From positions 1 through 51,604 of the forward strand of contig CAMDFO010000031.1 of NCBI GenBank assembly GCA_945897515.1: a stretch of 51,604 nucleotides of DNA, given 5' to 3'. The position numbers were made by a program, and so were the translations under genes. Each line of letters starts with the position of its first letter. Positions within the stretch are counted from its first letter, which is position 1. Below the pieces are notes generated by a model that was given only the letters and a program-made list of their open reading frames with translations, ran no database searches and was not told the DNA's origin. Positions 26,555 through 35,912 of this stretch are shown piece by piece. This DNA is from Rhodoplanes serenus (GTDB lineage Bacteria > Pseudomonadota > Alphaproteobacteria > Rhizobiales > Xanthobacteraceae).

Positions 26555-29473
26555 GTGCCGATGGGCGCGGGAAACGGGACCGGACGCGGAGGGCGTCGCT
26601 TGAGCTTTTTGCGTGCGGCAACGCTCGCGGCACTCCTGATTGCCGTCCTGGTCGGCGCGTCGCCCGCTCGCGCCGTCGAGGCGGTGAACGTGCGCACCGA
26701 CGTCACGGCGATCGACCTCACCGGCGTCGCCGAGATCGTCAAGACCGAAATCGACCGCATCCAGGTTTCCGCGGCTCCCGGCGCCGACGGCATCGTGCGC
26801 CGCATGCAACAGCCGGCGCGCGAGGGCTCGACCAACTGGGCGGTGTTCGCGCTCGCCAATTCCGGTGACGAGCAGATCGATCGGCTAATCGTGGTGCCGC
26901 ACTACCGCATGGTCGGCTCCGGCGTGCTGTGGCCCGACCTCGGTCTGTCGCGCGTCGTCACCATTACGCCAAGCTCGGGCGAACGGCCGGAGCGGCAGGA
27001 CAGCGCCACCGCCGACATCTTCCGCATCACGCTCGATCCGGGCACGGTCATCACCTACATCGTCGAACTGCGCACCGACCGCGTGCCGCAGCTCTATCTG
27101 TGGGAGCCCGACGCCTACAAGGACAAGGTCAACAGCTTCACGCTGTACCACGGCATCGTCATCGGCATCGCCGGGCTGCTCGCGCTGTTCCTCACCATCC
27201 TGTTCGTGGTGAAGGGCAGCGTGATGTTTCCGGCTGCCGCCGCGCTCGGCTGGGCGGTGCTCGTCTATATCGGCATCGATTTCGGCTTCTGGGGCAAGGT
27301 GTTCGACATGGGCGCCGGCGCCGAGCGCATCTGGCGCGCGTCGGGCGAAGCCATTCTCGCGGGCACGCTGCTGGTGTTTTTGTTCGCCTATCTCAATCTC
27401 GGCCGCTGGCACGTGCGCTATATGCACATCACGATGGCCTGGCTTGCGGGACTGGCGGCGCTGGTCGCGCTCGCGCTGTTCAATCCGCCGGTCGCCTCAG
27501 GCATCGCGCGCATCTCGCTCTTGGGCGTCGCGGTTCTTGGCTTTGCCATGGTGGTCTATCTCTCCACCCACGGCTTCGATCGCGCGGTGCTGCTGATCCC
27601 AACCTGGTTCCTGCTGGTGGTGTGGGCGATTGCGGCCACGCTCACGGTCACCGACTGGGTGACCAACGACATCATCGGTCCGGCGCTGCTTGGCGGCCTG
27701 GTGCTGATCGTCATGCTGATCGGCTTCACGGTGATGCAGCACGCCTTCGCGGGCGGCATCACCCACAACATCGTCTCCGACGTTGAGCGCCGCGCGCTGG
27801 CGCTGACCGGCGCGGGCGACATGATCTGGGACTGGGACGTCTCGACCGATCGCGTCTACACCAGTCCCGAGACCGAGCAGCTTCTGGGGCTCAAGCGCGG
27901 CGCGCTGGAAGGGCCGGCGTCGCGCTGGCTCGACGTGCTGCATCCGCTCGACCGCGACCGCTTCCGCGCTTCGCTCGACAGTGTGCTGGAGCAGCGCCGC
28001 GGGCGGCTGGTGCAGGACTTCCGGTTGCGCACGCCCGACGGCCATTATCTCTGGTTTGCGCTGAAAGCGCGGCCGGTGGTCGGCTCCGATGGCGAGGTGG
28101 TGCGTCTGGTCGGCACGCTGACCGACGTGACCGAATTCAAGACCGCCGAGGAGCGCCTGCTGCACGACGCGGTGCACGACAACCTGACCGGCCTGCCGAA
28201 CCGCCAGCTCTTCATCGACCGGCTGGAATCGGTGCTGGGCTTCGCAAAGTCCGACACCACGATCCGGCCTGCGGTGGTGGTGATCGATCTCGACCGCTTC
28301 AAGCAGGTCAACGATTCCGTCGGTATCGCGGTTGGCGACTCGATCCTGCTGACACTGGCGCGCCGGCTCGGCCGCCTGCTCAAGCCGCAGGACACGCTGG
28401 CGCGGCTCACCGGCGATCAGTTCGCCATGATCGTTCTGTCGGAGAAAGACCCGACCCGCCTGATCGGCTTCGCCGAGACCATCCGCAAGACGCTGCGCGC
28501 GCCGATCACCTTCAAGGATCGCGAAATATTCCTCACCGCCTCGATCGGGCTGGCGCTCGCCGATGGCCAATCGAACCGCACCGAGGAAATTCTGAAAGAC
28601 GCCGAGCTTGCGATGTATCACGCCAAGCGCATCGGCGGCGACCGCATCGAGGTGTTCAAGCCTGCGATGCGCGCCCGCAAGACCGACCGCCTGACCTTGG
28701 AGTCGGAATTGCGCCGGGCGCTGGAGCGCGAGGAGATCACCATTCTCTATCAGCCGATCGTGCGGCTGGAGGACCGTTCGGTCGCCGGCTTCGAGGCGCT
28801 GGCGCGCTGGGACCATCCGAAGATGGGCCGGATGTCGCCGGTGGAGTTCATCGGCATCGCCGAGGAGATCGGGCTGATCGTCGATCTCGGACTGTTCGTG
28901 CTGGAGCGCACCGCGCGCCAGCTCAGCACCTGGCAGCGCACCGTCCGGCTGCGCGAGCCGGTGTTCGCCAGCGTCAACGTTTCGTCGCGGCAGTTGCTGC
29001 GGCACGACCTGATCCACGATCTGCGCACCGTGCTGTCGCGCTCGCAGCTCATCCGCGGCACGCTCAAGCTGGAACTGACCGAGTCGCTGGTGATGGAGAA
29101 TCCGGAGCACGCAGCCCAGTTGTTGACGCGCATCCGCGAGCTCGGCGCGGGCCTGGCGCTCGACGATTTCGGCACCGGGCATTCGTCGCTGGCCTACCTG
29201 CAGCGGTTTCCGTTCGACACCATCAAGATCGACCAGTCGTTCGTGCGCATGAGCAACAAAGGCACGCGGCCGGTGTTGCTGCGCTCGATCATTTCGATGG
29301 CGCACGATCTCGGCATGGACGTGGTGGCGGAAGGGGCGGAGACCGATTCCGACGCGGTCGATCTCTACCAGCTCGGTTGCGAATACGCGCAAGGGTTCGC
29401 GTTCGGCGAGCCGATGACCGCGGAGGCCGCGCTCGACCTGCTGATGGCCGACCAACTCGAGCCGGCGCGCTGA
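26555..29473 (+). CDS. Membrane c-di-GMP protein: periplasmic domain-7TM-PAS-GGDEF-EAL
   Basis: A 972-residue inner-membrane signalling protein. Residues 1-40 are a signal peptide, about 41-195 a periplasmic sensory domain resembling 7TMR-DISM extracellular modules, and about 198-400 seven membrane helices. PAS lies at about 412-530, GGDEF at about 535-700 and EAL at about 715-965. The cyclase signature is degenerate, TGDQF at 619-623, losing the metal-binding acid, so synthesis is unlikely. The phosphodiesterase site looks complete: EAL (747-749), SVNVS, ELTES, DDFGTGHSS, IKIDQSFV, AEGAET and AQGFAFGEPM. It probably degrades c-di-GMP, with the GGDEF domain as a possible GTP sensor. GTG at 26555 is preferred (AGGGG 6 bases before); ATG at 26561 is the alternative. 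Confidence 0.9.
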   Translation: MPMGAGNGTGRGGRRLSFLRAATLAALLIAVLVGASPARAVEAVNVRTDVTAIDLTGVAEIVKTEIDRIQVSAAPGADGIVRRMQQPAREGSTNWAVFALANSGDEQIDRLIVVPHYRMVGSGVLWPDLGLSRVVTITPSSGERPERQDSATADIFRITLDPGTVITYIVELRTDRVPQLYLWEPDAYKDKVNSFTLYHGIVIGIAGLLALFLTILFVVKGSVMFPAAAALGWAVLVYIGIDFGFWGKVFDMGAGAERIWRASGEAILAGTLLVFLFAYLNLGRWHVRYMHITMAWLAGLAALVALALFNPPVASGIARISLLGVAVLGFAMVVYLSTHGFDRAVLLIPTWFLLVVWAIAATLTVTDWVTNDIIGPALLGGLVLIVMLIGFTVMQHAFAGGITHNIVSDVERRALALTGAGDMIWDWDVSTDRVYTSPETEQLLGLKRGALEGPASRWLDVLHPLDRDRFRASLDSVLEQRRGRLVQDFRLRTPDGHYLWFALKARPVVGSDGEVVRLVGTLTDVTEFKTAEERLLHDAVHDNLTGLPNRQLFIDRLESVLGFAKSDTTIRPAVVVIDLDRFKQVNDSVGIAVGDSILLTLARRLGRLLKPQDTLARLTGDQFAMIVLSEKDPTRLIGFAETIRKTLRAPITFKDREIFLTASIGLALADGQSNRTEEILKDAELAMYHAKRIGGDRIEVFKPAMRARKTDRLTLESELRRALEREEITILYQPIVRLEDRSVAGFEALARWDHPKMGRMSPVEFIGIAEEIGLIVDLGLFVLERTARQLSTWQRTVRLREPVFASVNVSSRQLLRHDLIHDLRTVLSRSQLIRGTLKLELTESLVMENPEHAAQLLTRIRELGAGLALDDFGTGHSSLAYLQRFPFDTIKIDQSFVRMSNKGTRPVLLRSIISMAHDLGMDVVAEGAETDSDAVDLYQLGCEYAQGFAFGEPMTAEAALDLLMADQLEPAR

Positions 29474-29486
29474 CCGAAGCTTCGGA

Positions 29487-30263
29487 TTACTTCGCTGCCG
29501 GCTCCCAGCCGGCCGCCTTCCAGCGCGGCGCCATGGCCGGACCGGCGAGGGCTGCGACGAACGCGCGGGCGTTCGCCGGATCGGTGCTGTTCACCGGAAT
29601 GGCGGCGGAATAGACCGTCCAAAGTTGCAGCGATTCCGGCAGCAGCGCGACCAGATTGGCGCCCTTGGTGTGGATCTCGCTGACCAGCACGACGGCAAGC
29701 TCCGCCTCGCCCCTGGCGACCTTGGCCACGGCGTCGTTGCCGCCGGTGGCGTTGACGCCCTTGCCGGAAACTACGTCGCGGATGCCGAAGCCGTCGGCGA
29801 TCTTCATCAGGTGAATGATCGAGGTGCCGCCGAGCTTGGGATCGGTGTGCGCGATCGACTTCGCTTTGATCAGCGTCTGCTTCAGCGCTTCCGGAGTCGA
29901 AACGTCCGGGGCTGGCGCACCGTCGCGGATTACGACGCCCAGCCCGACCCGGCCGAGATCGACACGGCTTCCCGGCACCATCTTGCCGGTCTTCTCGAGT
30001 TCGGACATCAGCGGCCCCGAAGCGATGATCAGGTCCGCGGGTTTGCCGGATGCGATGGTGTCGCGCAGCAGTCCGGTCGGACCGGTGGTGAAGTTGAACT
30101 TGTGGCCGGTCTGTTTGGAATAGTCGTCGATCATGCCGCCGACCACGCTGCGCACGGCGCCGGCGGAAATGACGTTGAGCTCGGCGGCGCTTGCCGGTGT
30201 CGCTGGCGAAAACGCTGCGAGCGTCGTAGCCGCAGCCAGCATCGCTGCAAAAGATTTGATCAT
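29487..30263 (-). CDS. ModA-like periplasmic substrate-binding protein
   Basis: A 258-residue precursor with a signal peptide at residues 1-27 (cleavage after ASA). The mature protein follows the molybdate-binding fold: ELNVISAGAVRSVVGGMIDD, FTTGPTGLLRDTIASGKPAD and the hinge VARGEAELAVVLVSEI. Relatives bind molybdate, tungstate or other small ligands. No modB/modC permease or ATPase gene is adjacent, so it is an orphan binding protein and its ligand is uncertain. GGGGGGCAACGCC precedes the ATG. It converges on the c-di-GMP gene with only 13 bases between stops. Confidence 0.88.
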   Translation of the reverse strand: MIKSFAAMLAAATTLAAFSPATPASAAELNVISAGAVRSVVGGMIDDYSKQTGHKFNFTTGPTGLLRDTIASGKPADLIIASGPLMSELEKTGKMVPGSRVDLGRVGLGVVIRDGAPAPDVSTPEALKQTLIKAKSIAHTDPKLGGTSIIHLMKIADGFGIRDVVSGKGVNATGGNDAVAKVARGEAELAVVLVSEIHTKGANLVALLPESLQLWTVYSAAIPVNSTDPANARAFVAALAGPAMAPRWKAAGWEPAAK

Positions 30264-30314
30264 GGCGTTGCCCCCCTAGAGCATGGTCTCAAACGGTCCG
30301 CCCAGGATCAGGTC

Positions 30315-30926
30315 CTAGGCGTGGCCGACGTCGCTTGACAGCATGCCGGGGCTGACCCCGATCTTCTTGAGAGCCCGGTCGTACTTCGCTTCGATATCGG
30401 TTCCGAAGATCAGATCGGAATCGGCTGTGCAATGCAGCCAGCCGTTGGTGTGAATCTCGGTCTCAAGCTGGCCCGGCGCCCAGCCGGCGTAGCCGAGCGC
30501 GAGCAGCGCGCTTGCCGGCCCGCTGCCGCGCGCAATGGCCTTGAGAATATCCAGCGTGGCGGTGAGGCAGATGCCGTCGTCGATCGGCAGCGTCGAATTC
30601 TCGATGAAGAAGTCCGCGCTGTGCAGCACGAAACCGCGTTCGGTCTCCACCGGTCCGCCCTTGAGCACCTTCACACCGCCCGCGCGTCCGGGAAGCTGGA
30701 TCACGTCGGCCGCAGGGATCACGTCGAGCTTCACCAGCAGATCGGGGAAGCTGATGTTCGCTGCCGGCTGGTTGACCACGATGCCCATGGCGCCTTCGGA
30801 GGAATGAGCGCAGATATAGATCACGCTCTTCGAGAAGCGCTCGTCCTGCATCGCCGGCGCAGCGATCAGCATCTGGCCGTCGAGATAGCCGCGCGCCGAA
30901 GTCTTTTCCAGGGATTTGCGTGTCAT
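30315..30926 (-). CDS. YqgE/AlgH family protein (UPF0301)
   Basis: A 203-residue protein with the hallmark segments [54 protein letters not shown] and [13 protein letters not shown]. The family is widespread and often called a putative transcriptional regulator, but its biochemical function is not established. ATG 30926 is favoured because AGGG lies 6 bases before it; ATG 30932 would add two residues with no usable spacing. It may be cotranscribed with the ModA-like gene downstream, 51 bases away. Confidence 0.9.
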   Translation of the reverse strand: MTRKSLEKTSARGYLDGQMLIAAPAMQDERFSKSVIYICAHSSEGAMGIVVNQPAANISFPDLLVKLDVIPAADVIQLPGRAGGVKVLKGGPVETERGFVLHSADFFIENSTLPIDDGICLTATLDILKAIARGSGPASALLALGYAGWAPGQLETEIHTNGWLHCTADSDLIFGTDIEAKYDRALKKIGVSPGMLSSDVGHA

Positions 30927-31038
30927 CCGCATCCCTAAAGGTTACCCGATCCGGCAATGATTTGGAAATAAGGCTAGCCGTCCGGCGTTCACGAGCATGT
31001 CAGTGGTAGCAACCCGTCGCGTGAATTAAACAACCGCA

Positions 31039-31893
31039 ATGCCAGAAGGTTTCCAGCGGATATTGCCGGTATTTTTCGCGGGCTGCCTGATTGCCGCCGC
31101 CCCGCCGCCTGCTTTTGCCGCAGACGCATCGGCGTGGGACAACGACCTGCGCTCGGCGGCCCGTCTGATTGCGGCCGGTGCGCGCACGGAAGCCGGCGGA
31201 CGCGTGCTGCGCGCCGGCGTGGAGGTCAAGCTCAATCCGGGCTGGAAGACCTACTGGCGGTATCCGGGGGATTCCGGCGTGCCGCCCACCTTCGATTTTT
31301 CGAAGTCCGACAACGTCAAGCAGGTGACCGTGCTCTGGCCGGCGCCGGAGCGCTTCGTCGACGGCGGCGGCACCTCGATCGGCTACAAGGGCGATGTGAT
31401 CTTTCCGCTGCGCGTGGTGCCGCAGGACGCCGGCAAGCCGGTCACGTTGCGGATGAAATTCGACTACGGCGTATGCGAGAAGCTGTGCGTGCCGGCCAAG
31501 GCCCAGTCGGAATTGCGGCTGACCGGCGGTGGCGGCGCGCAGGACCGGGCGCTCGACGCCGCGGAGGCGCGCGTGCCGAAAGCGGGCCACGTTGGCGACC
31601 GCGGTCCGCTCTCGATCCGGGCGGTGCGCCGCGACGTGGGCGGGAGCAAGCCGCGCATCGTGGTGGATGTTGCCGCCCCGGCCGGGGCCGCACTCGATCT
31701 GTTCGCCGAAGGTCCCGCCGCCGATTGGGCTTTGCCGCTGCCGGAGCCGGTGCCAGGCGCGGCGGCGGGCTTGCGCCGTTTCGCCTTCGAGCTCGATGGG
31801 CTGCCGCCCGGCGCCAAGCCCGATGGCGCTACGCTGCGCTTCACGGCGGTGGCGGGCAGGGAGGCGGTCGAGGCTGCATTTCGTCTCGACTAA
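31039..31893 (+). CDS. Secreted DsbD N-terminal-domain protein
   Basis: A 284-residue precursor with a signal peptide at residues 1-27 (PPPAFAAD). The mature part is an immunoglobulin-like domain of the DsbD alpha type: GVEVKLNPGWKTYWRYPGDS, then FDYGVCEKLCVPAKA holding a Cys-x3-Cys pair in the position of the DsbD redox cysteines. It has no DsbD membrane or thioredoxin part. Such stand-alone proteins occur in rhizobia and are presumed to handle periplasmic thiols or copper, which is inference. The peroxiredoxin gene follows 73 bases downstream on the same strand. Confidence 0.88.
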   Translation: MPEGFQRILPVFFAGCLIAAAPPPAFAADASAWDNDLRSAARLIAAGARTEAGGRVLRAGVEVKLNPGWKTYWRYPGDSGVPPTFDFSKSDNVKQVTVLWPAPERFVDGGGTSIGYKGDVIFPLRVVPQDAGKPVTLRMKFDYGVCEKLCVPAKAQSELRLTGGGGAQDRALDAAEARVPKAGHVGDRGPLSIRAVRRDVGGSKPRIVVDVAAPAGAALDLFAEGPAADWALPLPEPVPGAAAGLRRFAFELDGLPPGAKPDGATLRFTAVAGREAVEAAFRLD

Positions 31894-31966
31894 TCCGCCG
31901 GGGGCGTTAATTTGTGCGCCGAGAGATTGGCTGCCCAATCAGAAACCAAGCGAGAGGATTTGTAAC

Positions 31967-32449
31967 ATGGCGATCAAGGTCGGCGACCGCGTTCCGAGCG
32001 GCAAGTTCACGGCAATGACGGCGGAGGGCCCGAAGCCGAAGACCACCGACGAACTGTTCAAGGGCAAGAAGGTGGTGCTGTTTGCAGTGCCCGGCGCGTT
32101 CACGCCGACCTGCAGCAACAACCATCTCCCCGGCTTCGTGAAGAACGCCGCCGCAATCAAGGCCAAGGGCATCGACACCATCGCGGTGACCGGCGTCAAC
32201 GACGTGTTCGTCATGAATGCCTGGAAGAAGGCTTCCGGCTCCGACGACATCGAATTTCTTGCCGACGGTAGCGGCGATTGGGCCAAGGCCCTGGGTCTCA
32301 CCGCGGACCTGACCGAGCGCGGGCTCGGCGTGCGCTCGCAGCGCTACGCCATGGTCGTGGACGACGGCGTGGTGAAGACGCTCAACGTCGAAGACGCGCC
32401 CGGCAAGGCCGAGATGTCCGGCGCGGATAATCTGTTGAAGGGCCTGTAA
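31967..32449 (+). CDS. Peroxiredoxin, Prx5 group
   Basis: A 160-residue thiol peroxidase that reduces hydrogen peroxide and organic hydroperoxides. The peroxidatic Cys49 lies in the hallmark VPGAFTPTCSNNHLPGF; the catalytic Thr46 and Arg (GVRSQRYAMVV) are present. Cys49 is the only cysteine in the protein, so it works by a 1-Cys mechanism and needs an external thiol such as glutathione or glutaredoxin. The ATG at 31967 follows GAGAGGA. It lies downstream of the DsbD-N protein and ends before a palindromic element. Confidence 0.95.
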   Translation: MAIKVGDRVPSGKFTAMTAEGPKPKTTDELFKGKKVVLFAVPGAFTPTCSNNHLPGFVKNAAAIKAKGIDTIAVTGVNDVFVMNAWKKASGSDDIEFLADGSGDWAKALGLTADLTERGLGVRSQRYAMVVDDGVVKTLNVEDAPGKAEMSGADNLLKGL

Positions 32450-32467
32450 GCATAGCGAGCTATCCAC

Positions 32468-32575
32468 TGTCGTCATGGCCGGGCTTGTCTCGGCCATCTC
32501 GATTCATGGGGCAACATGGTGCCACAAGAATCGAGATCACCGGGACTCGCGCCGTTGGCGCGGCCCGGTGATGAC
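32468..32575. repeat. GGCCGGG-type intergenic palindromic element
   Basis: TGTCGTCATGGCCGGGCTTG opens it; CGCGGCCCGGTGATGACG closes it. Its middle contains another inverted pair, ATCTCGATTC and GAATCGAGAT. It separates the convergent peroxiredoxin and rnhA genes. Confidence 0.8.
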
Positions 32576-32581
32576 GGAGTA

Positions 32582-33037
32582 CTATTTCCCCGCCGCCCGC
32601 ATTTCGGCGATGGCGGAAACCGCAAGCTGATCGGCGCGCTCGTTCAGCTCGTGGCCGACGTGACCCTTGACCCAGTGCCAGCGCACGTCGTGCTGCTTGA
32701 TCGCCCCATCGAGCCGCTGCCAGAGGTCCATGTTCTTCACTGGCTTCTTGTCGGTGGTGCGCCAGCCGTTGCGCTTCCAGCCGTGTATCCATTTCGAGAT
32801 GCCGTCCTGCACATATTTGCTGTCGGTATGCAGATCGACGGTGCAGGGCTTCTTCAAGGCCTCCAGCGCCGAGATCGCCGCCATCAGCTCCATGCGGTTG
32901 TTGGTGGTGTGCGGCTCGCCGCCCTTGAGCTCCTTTTCCTTGTCGCCGAACGACAGGATCGCGCCCCAGCCGCCCGGTCCGGGATTGCCCGAACAGGCGC
33001 CGTCGGTGTGGATGATGACGTGCGGTCCGCTGGTCAC
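32582..33037 (-). CDS. rnhA: Ribonuclease HI
   Basis: A 151-residue endonuclease that cuts the RNA strand of RNA-DNA hybrids (R-loops, primers). The four acidic catalytic residues are in place: Asp12 ([14 protein letters not shown]), Glu50 ([10 protein letters not shown]), Asp72 (HTDSKYV) and Asp136 (NERADQLA), with the flexible-loop His in KGHVGHELN. The basic protrusion ([17 protein letters not shown]) is kept. The GTG start overlaps the thrB stop by 4 bases (GTGA), indicating translational coupling, an arrangement common in alphaproteobacteria. Confidence 0.96.
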   Translation of the reverse strand: MTSGPHVIIHTDGACSGNPGPGGWGAILSFGDKEKELKGGEPHTTNNRMELMAAISALEALKKPCTVDLHTDSKYVQDGISKWIHGWKRNGWRTTDKKPVKNMDLWQRLDGAIKQHDVRWHWVKGHVGHELNERADQLAVSAIAEMRAAGK

Positions 33038-34014
33038 GCGCCGGCTCGCTCCGGAAGCGCGCCGTAGTCGCGCACGTTGCCGATCGCCTGGTGGAAGCGC
33101 AGCTTCCGGAAATATTCCAGCGGATTCTTCGGCTGCACCAATGCGCCGGCCGGCACGTTGAGCCAGTCCACCAGCCGCGTCAGAAGGAAACGCAATGCCG
33201 ATCCGCGCGCCAGCAGCGGGATGGCGTCGAGTTCGGCGGCCGACAGCGGCCGGGTGCGCATGTAGGCGGCCAGCAGTTCGCGGCCCTTGGTCACGTTGTA
33301 GGAATGATCGGGCTCGAAGCACCAAGCGTTGAGGCAGATCGCAACGTCGTAGGCGAGCGCATCGGTGCACGCGAAATAGAAGTCGATCAGGCCGGAGAGT
33401 TTCTGTCCGAGGAAGAACACATTGTCGGGAAACAGATCGGCGTGGATCACGCCTTCCGGCAGATCGCGCGGCCAGTTCTTCTCCAGGTGATCGAGTTCGC
33501 TGGCGATCGCGTCGCGCAGGCCGGGCTGCACGCTGTCGGCGCGGTCTCCCGCTTGTACGTAGAGCGGCCGCCAGCCGCCGACCGAGAGCGCGTTTTTGCG
33601 TTTGCCTGCGAAGTCGGCGCCGGCAAGGTGCATTTTGGCCAGCGCCTCGCCGACCGCTGCGCAGTGGCGGGCGTCGGGTCGCCGGATCCACAGCCCATTG
33701 AGGAAGGTCACGATCGCGGCCGGCCGGCCGCAAAGCGAGCGGAGCGTTTCGCCGTTGCGGCTCTTCACCGGCTGCGGGCAGATGACGCCGCGCGCCGCAA
33801 GATGCTCCATCAGCCCGAGGAAGAACGGCACGTCGCCCGCCGCCACCCGCTTCTCGTAGAGCGTGAGGATGTAGTGGCCGCTGGTGGTGCGGACGAGAAA
33901 ATTCGAATTCTCGACGCCCTCCGCGATGCCCTTGTAGGACAGCAGATCGCCCAGCGCGTAATCCGCCAGGAATTTGTTGAGGTCGTCGGCTTCGACGTCG
34001 GTGTAGACCGCCAT
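33034..34014 (-). CDS. thrB: Homoserine kinase (ThrB, APH-fold type)
   Basis: A 326-residue enzyme that phosphorylates homoserine in threonine synthesis. It belongs to the aminoglycoside-phosphotransferase-like ThrB type of alpha- and gammaproteobacteria, not the GHMP type. It begins [19 protein letters not shown], with nucleotide-binding [11 protein letters not shown], catalytic loop [14 protein letters not shown] and metal-binding [15 protein letters not shown]. It sits between ispH and rnhA, a known rhizobial order; rnhA overlaps its end by 4 bases, and ispH ends 34 bases upstream of its start. Confidence 0.95.
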   Translation of the reverse strand: MAVYTDVEADDLNKFLADYALGDLLSYKGIAEGVENSNFLVRTTSGHYILTLYEKRVAAGDVPFFLGLMEHLAARGVICPQPVKSRNGETLRSLCGRPAAIVTFLNGLWIRRPDARHCAAVGEALAKMHLAGADFAGKRKNALSVGGWRPLYVQAGDRADSVQPGLRDAIASELDHLEKNWPRDLPEGVIHADLFPDNVFFLGQKLSGLIDFYFACTDALAYDVAICLNAWCFEPDHSYNVTKGRELLAAYMRTRPLSAAELDAIPLLARGSALRFLLTRLVDWLNVPAGALVQPKNPLEYFRKLRFHQAIGNVRDYGALPERAGA

Positions 34015-34048
34015 GAAGCGTACTACGGCACTGCGCCGGGTCGCCCCG

Positions 34049-35047
34049 TCAAGGGGGGAGCGGTTCCGCTGCGGCGTTCTCGCGCAGCGCCCGGGGCAGG
34101 GGGAAGAACACGTCCTCCTCGGCGGCCGAAACGGTTTCCACCGTCACGGCATATCGTTGCGCAAACGCGTCGATGATTTCCTCCACCAGCACTTCGGGGG
34201 CCGAGGCGCCCGCCGTGATGCCAAGGCTGCCGATCGAACCGAACGTCGACCAGTCGATATCGGCGGCGCGTTGCACCAGCGCCGCGTGGGGGCAGCCGGA
34301 TCGCTCGGCCACCTCCTTGAGGCGCTGCGAGTTGGATGAGTTCGGCGCGCCCACCACGATCACGGCATCGACCAGCGGCGCCACCCGCTTGACCGCCTCC
34401 TGCCGGTTGGTGGTGGCGTAGCAGATGTCCTCCTTGTGCGGCGCGACCATCGCCGGGAAACGCCGCTTGAGCAGCGCCACGATCTCGGCGGTGTCGTCGA
34501 TCGACAGCGTGGTCTGCGTGACGTAGGCGAGATTGCCGGGATCGCGCGGGGTGAAGGCCGCGGCGTCCGCCAGGGTCTCGATCAGCGTCACCGCGCCATC
34601 GGGCAATTGCCCCATGGTACCGACCACCTCAGGGTGGCCCTTGTGCCCGATCAGCACGATCTCGCGGCCGCGGCGGTGATGGATTTCGGCCTCGCGGTGA
34701 ACCTTGGTCACCAGCGGGCAGGTGGCGTCGAGCGCGAAGAAATTGCGCCGGCTGGCGGCTTCCGGAACCGCCTTGGCGACGCCGTGGGCGGAGAAGATCA
34801 CCGGCGCCCGGGTGTCCGGGATTTCGTCGAGTTCCTCGACGAACACCGCGCCCTTGGCCTTGAGGCTCTCGACCACGTACCGATTGTGGACGATCTCGTG
34901 CCGGACATAGACCGGCGGGCCATACAGCTTGAGCGCCCGCTCGACCGAGTCGATGGCGCGCACCACGCCGGCGCAGAAGCCGCGCGGCGAGCACAGCAGG
35001 ATTTTCAGCGCCGGTTTGCCGGATTCGCCTGTGTTTCCAGCGGCCAT
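34049..35047 (-). CDS. ispH: 4-hydroxy-3-methylbut-2-enyl diphosphate reductase
   Basis: A 332-residue iron-sulfur enzyme catalysing the last step of the MEP isoprenoid pathway to IPP and DMAPP. The three [4Fe-4S] ligands are Cys25 (PRGFCAG), Cys110 (DATCPLV) and Cys209 ([10 protein letters not shown]). Diphosphate-binding [21 protein letters not shown] and [11 protein letters not shown] are present. The start [12 protein letters not shown] at 35047 agrees with relatives; a TTG at 35083 would only add 12 residues. No strong Shine-Dalgarno is seen. It probably leads an ispH-thrB-rnhA operon and is divergent from trcR. Confidence 0.96.
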   Translation of the reverse strand: MAAGNTGESGKPALKILLCSPRGFCAGVVRAIDSVERALKLYGPPVYVRHEIVHNRYVVESLKAKGAVFVEELDEIPDTRAPVIFSAHGVAKAVPEAASRRNFFALDATCPLVTKVHREAEIHHRRGREIVLIGHKGHPEVVGTMGQLPDGAVTLIETLADAAAFTPRDPGNLAYVTQTTLSIDDTAEIVALLKRRFPAMVAPHKEDICYATTNRQEAVKRVAPLVDAVIVVGAPNSSNSQRLKEVAERSGCPHAALVQRAADIDWSTFGSIGSLGITAGASAPEVLVEEIIDAFAQRYAVTVETVSAAEEDVFFPLPRALRENAAAEPLPP

Positions 35048-35204
35048 GGCGACGACATGGGGTTCCCATGGCGGGCCTGTCAAGCTTGGGCCCGGGCATT
35101 GCGCTTTGCGGGGGGGACCGCCTATATTCCGGCCACTTTCCAGTCATCCATCGATGACAAAGGCCTCGTCCGTAAGGGCGGGCGGGGCGCAGAGGAGATT
35201 TGTC

Positions 35205-35912
35205 ATGCAGGAAGCGCCGCTGATGCCGAAGGCGACCGCCGTCTGGCTGGTTGAGCACACCGCGCTGTCGTTCGACCAGGTCGCCGATTTCTGCAAGCTG
35301 CACCCGCTTGAGGTAAAGGCGATCGCGGACGGCGACGCCGCCCAGGGCATCAAGGGTCTCGACCCGATCCAGACCGGCCAACTGAGCCGCGAGGAGATTG
35401 AAAAAGCGGTGGCCGACCCGGCCCACAAGCTCAAGCTGTCGACTCCCAAGGTGAGCCTGCCTGAGGCCAAGGGCGGCAAGAAGAAGGGCCCGCGCTACAC
35501 GCCGGTGTCCCGCCGGCAGGACCGGCCCAACGCCATCCTGTGGCTGATCCGCAATCATGCGGAGTTGAAGGACGCCCAGATCATGCGGCTGGTCGGAACC
35601 ACCAAGTCGACGATCCAGGGCATCCGCGAGCGCACGCACTGGAACGCGGCCAACCTGAGCCCGCTCGATCCGGTCACGCTGGGCCTGTGCTCGCAGATCG
35701 ACCTCGATCTCGAAGTCGCGCGCGCCGCCAAGGAGAAGCCGGCTCCGGCCGAAGCGGGCGCGACGCTGCTGCCGGCCTCCGTCACCACCGCACCGCGCGA
35801 GCCGGAAGAGGAAACCCCGGCCGCCGCGAAGGCCAAGGACGATCTGAACGTCGATGCCGTGTTCGCCAAGCTCAAGCAACTCGGCGGCAAGGACAAGGGC
35901 GACGAGGACTGA
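35205..35912 (+). CDS. trcR: DUF1013/TrcR-family cell-cycle transcriptional regulator
   Basis: A 235-residue DNA-binding protein found across alphaproteobacteria as DUF1013, named TrcR in recent annotations as a cell-cycle transcription factor. There are two helix-turn-helix-like parts: residues 10-42 (TAVWLVEHTALSFDQVADFC) and 108-142 (ILWLIRNHAELKDAQIMRLV, then GTTKSTIQGIRER). Between them is a Lys/Pro-rich linker and after residue 172 an acidic, Ala-rich tail. GAGGAG sits before ATG 35205, which decides it over ATG 35223. The stop abuts the convergent GNAT stop. Regulatory role is taken from the family name; the sequence itself shows only the DNA-binding segments. Confidence 0.85.
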   Translation: MQEAPLMPKATAVWLVEHTALSFDQVADFCKLHPLEVKAIADGDAAQGIKGLDPIQTGQLSREEIEKAVADPAHKLKLSTPKVSLPEAKGGKKKGPRYTPVSRRQDRPNAILWLIRNHAELKDAQIMRLVGTTKSTIQGIRERTHWNAANLSPLDPVTLGLCSQIDLDLEVARAAKEKPAPAEAGATLLPASVTTAPREPEEETPAAAKAKDDLNVDAVFAKLKQLGGKDKGDED

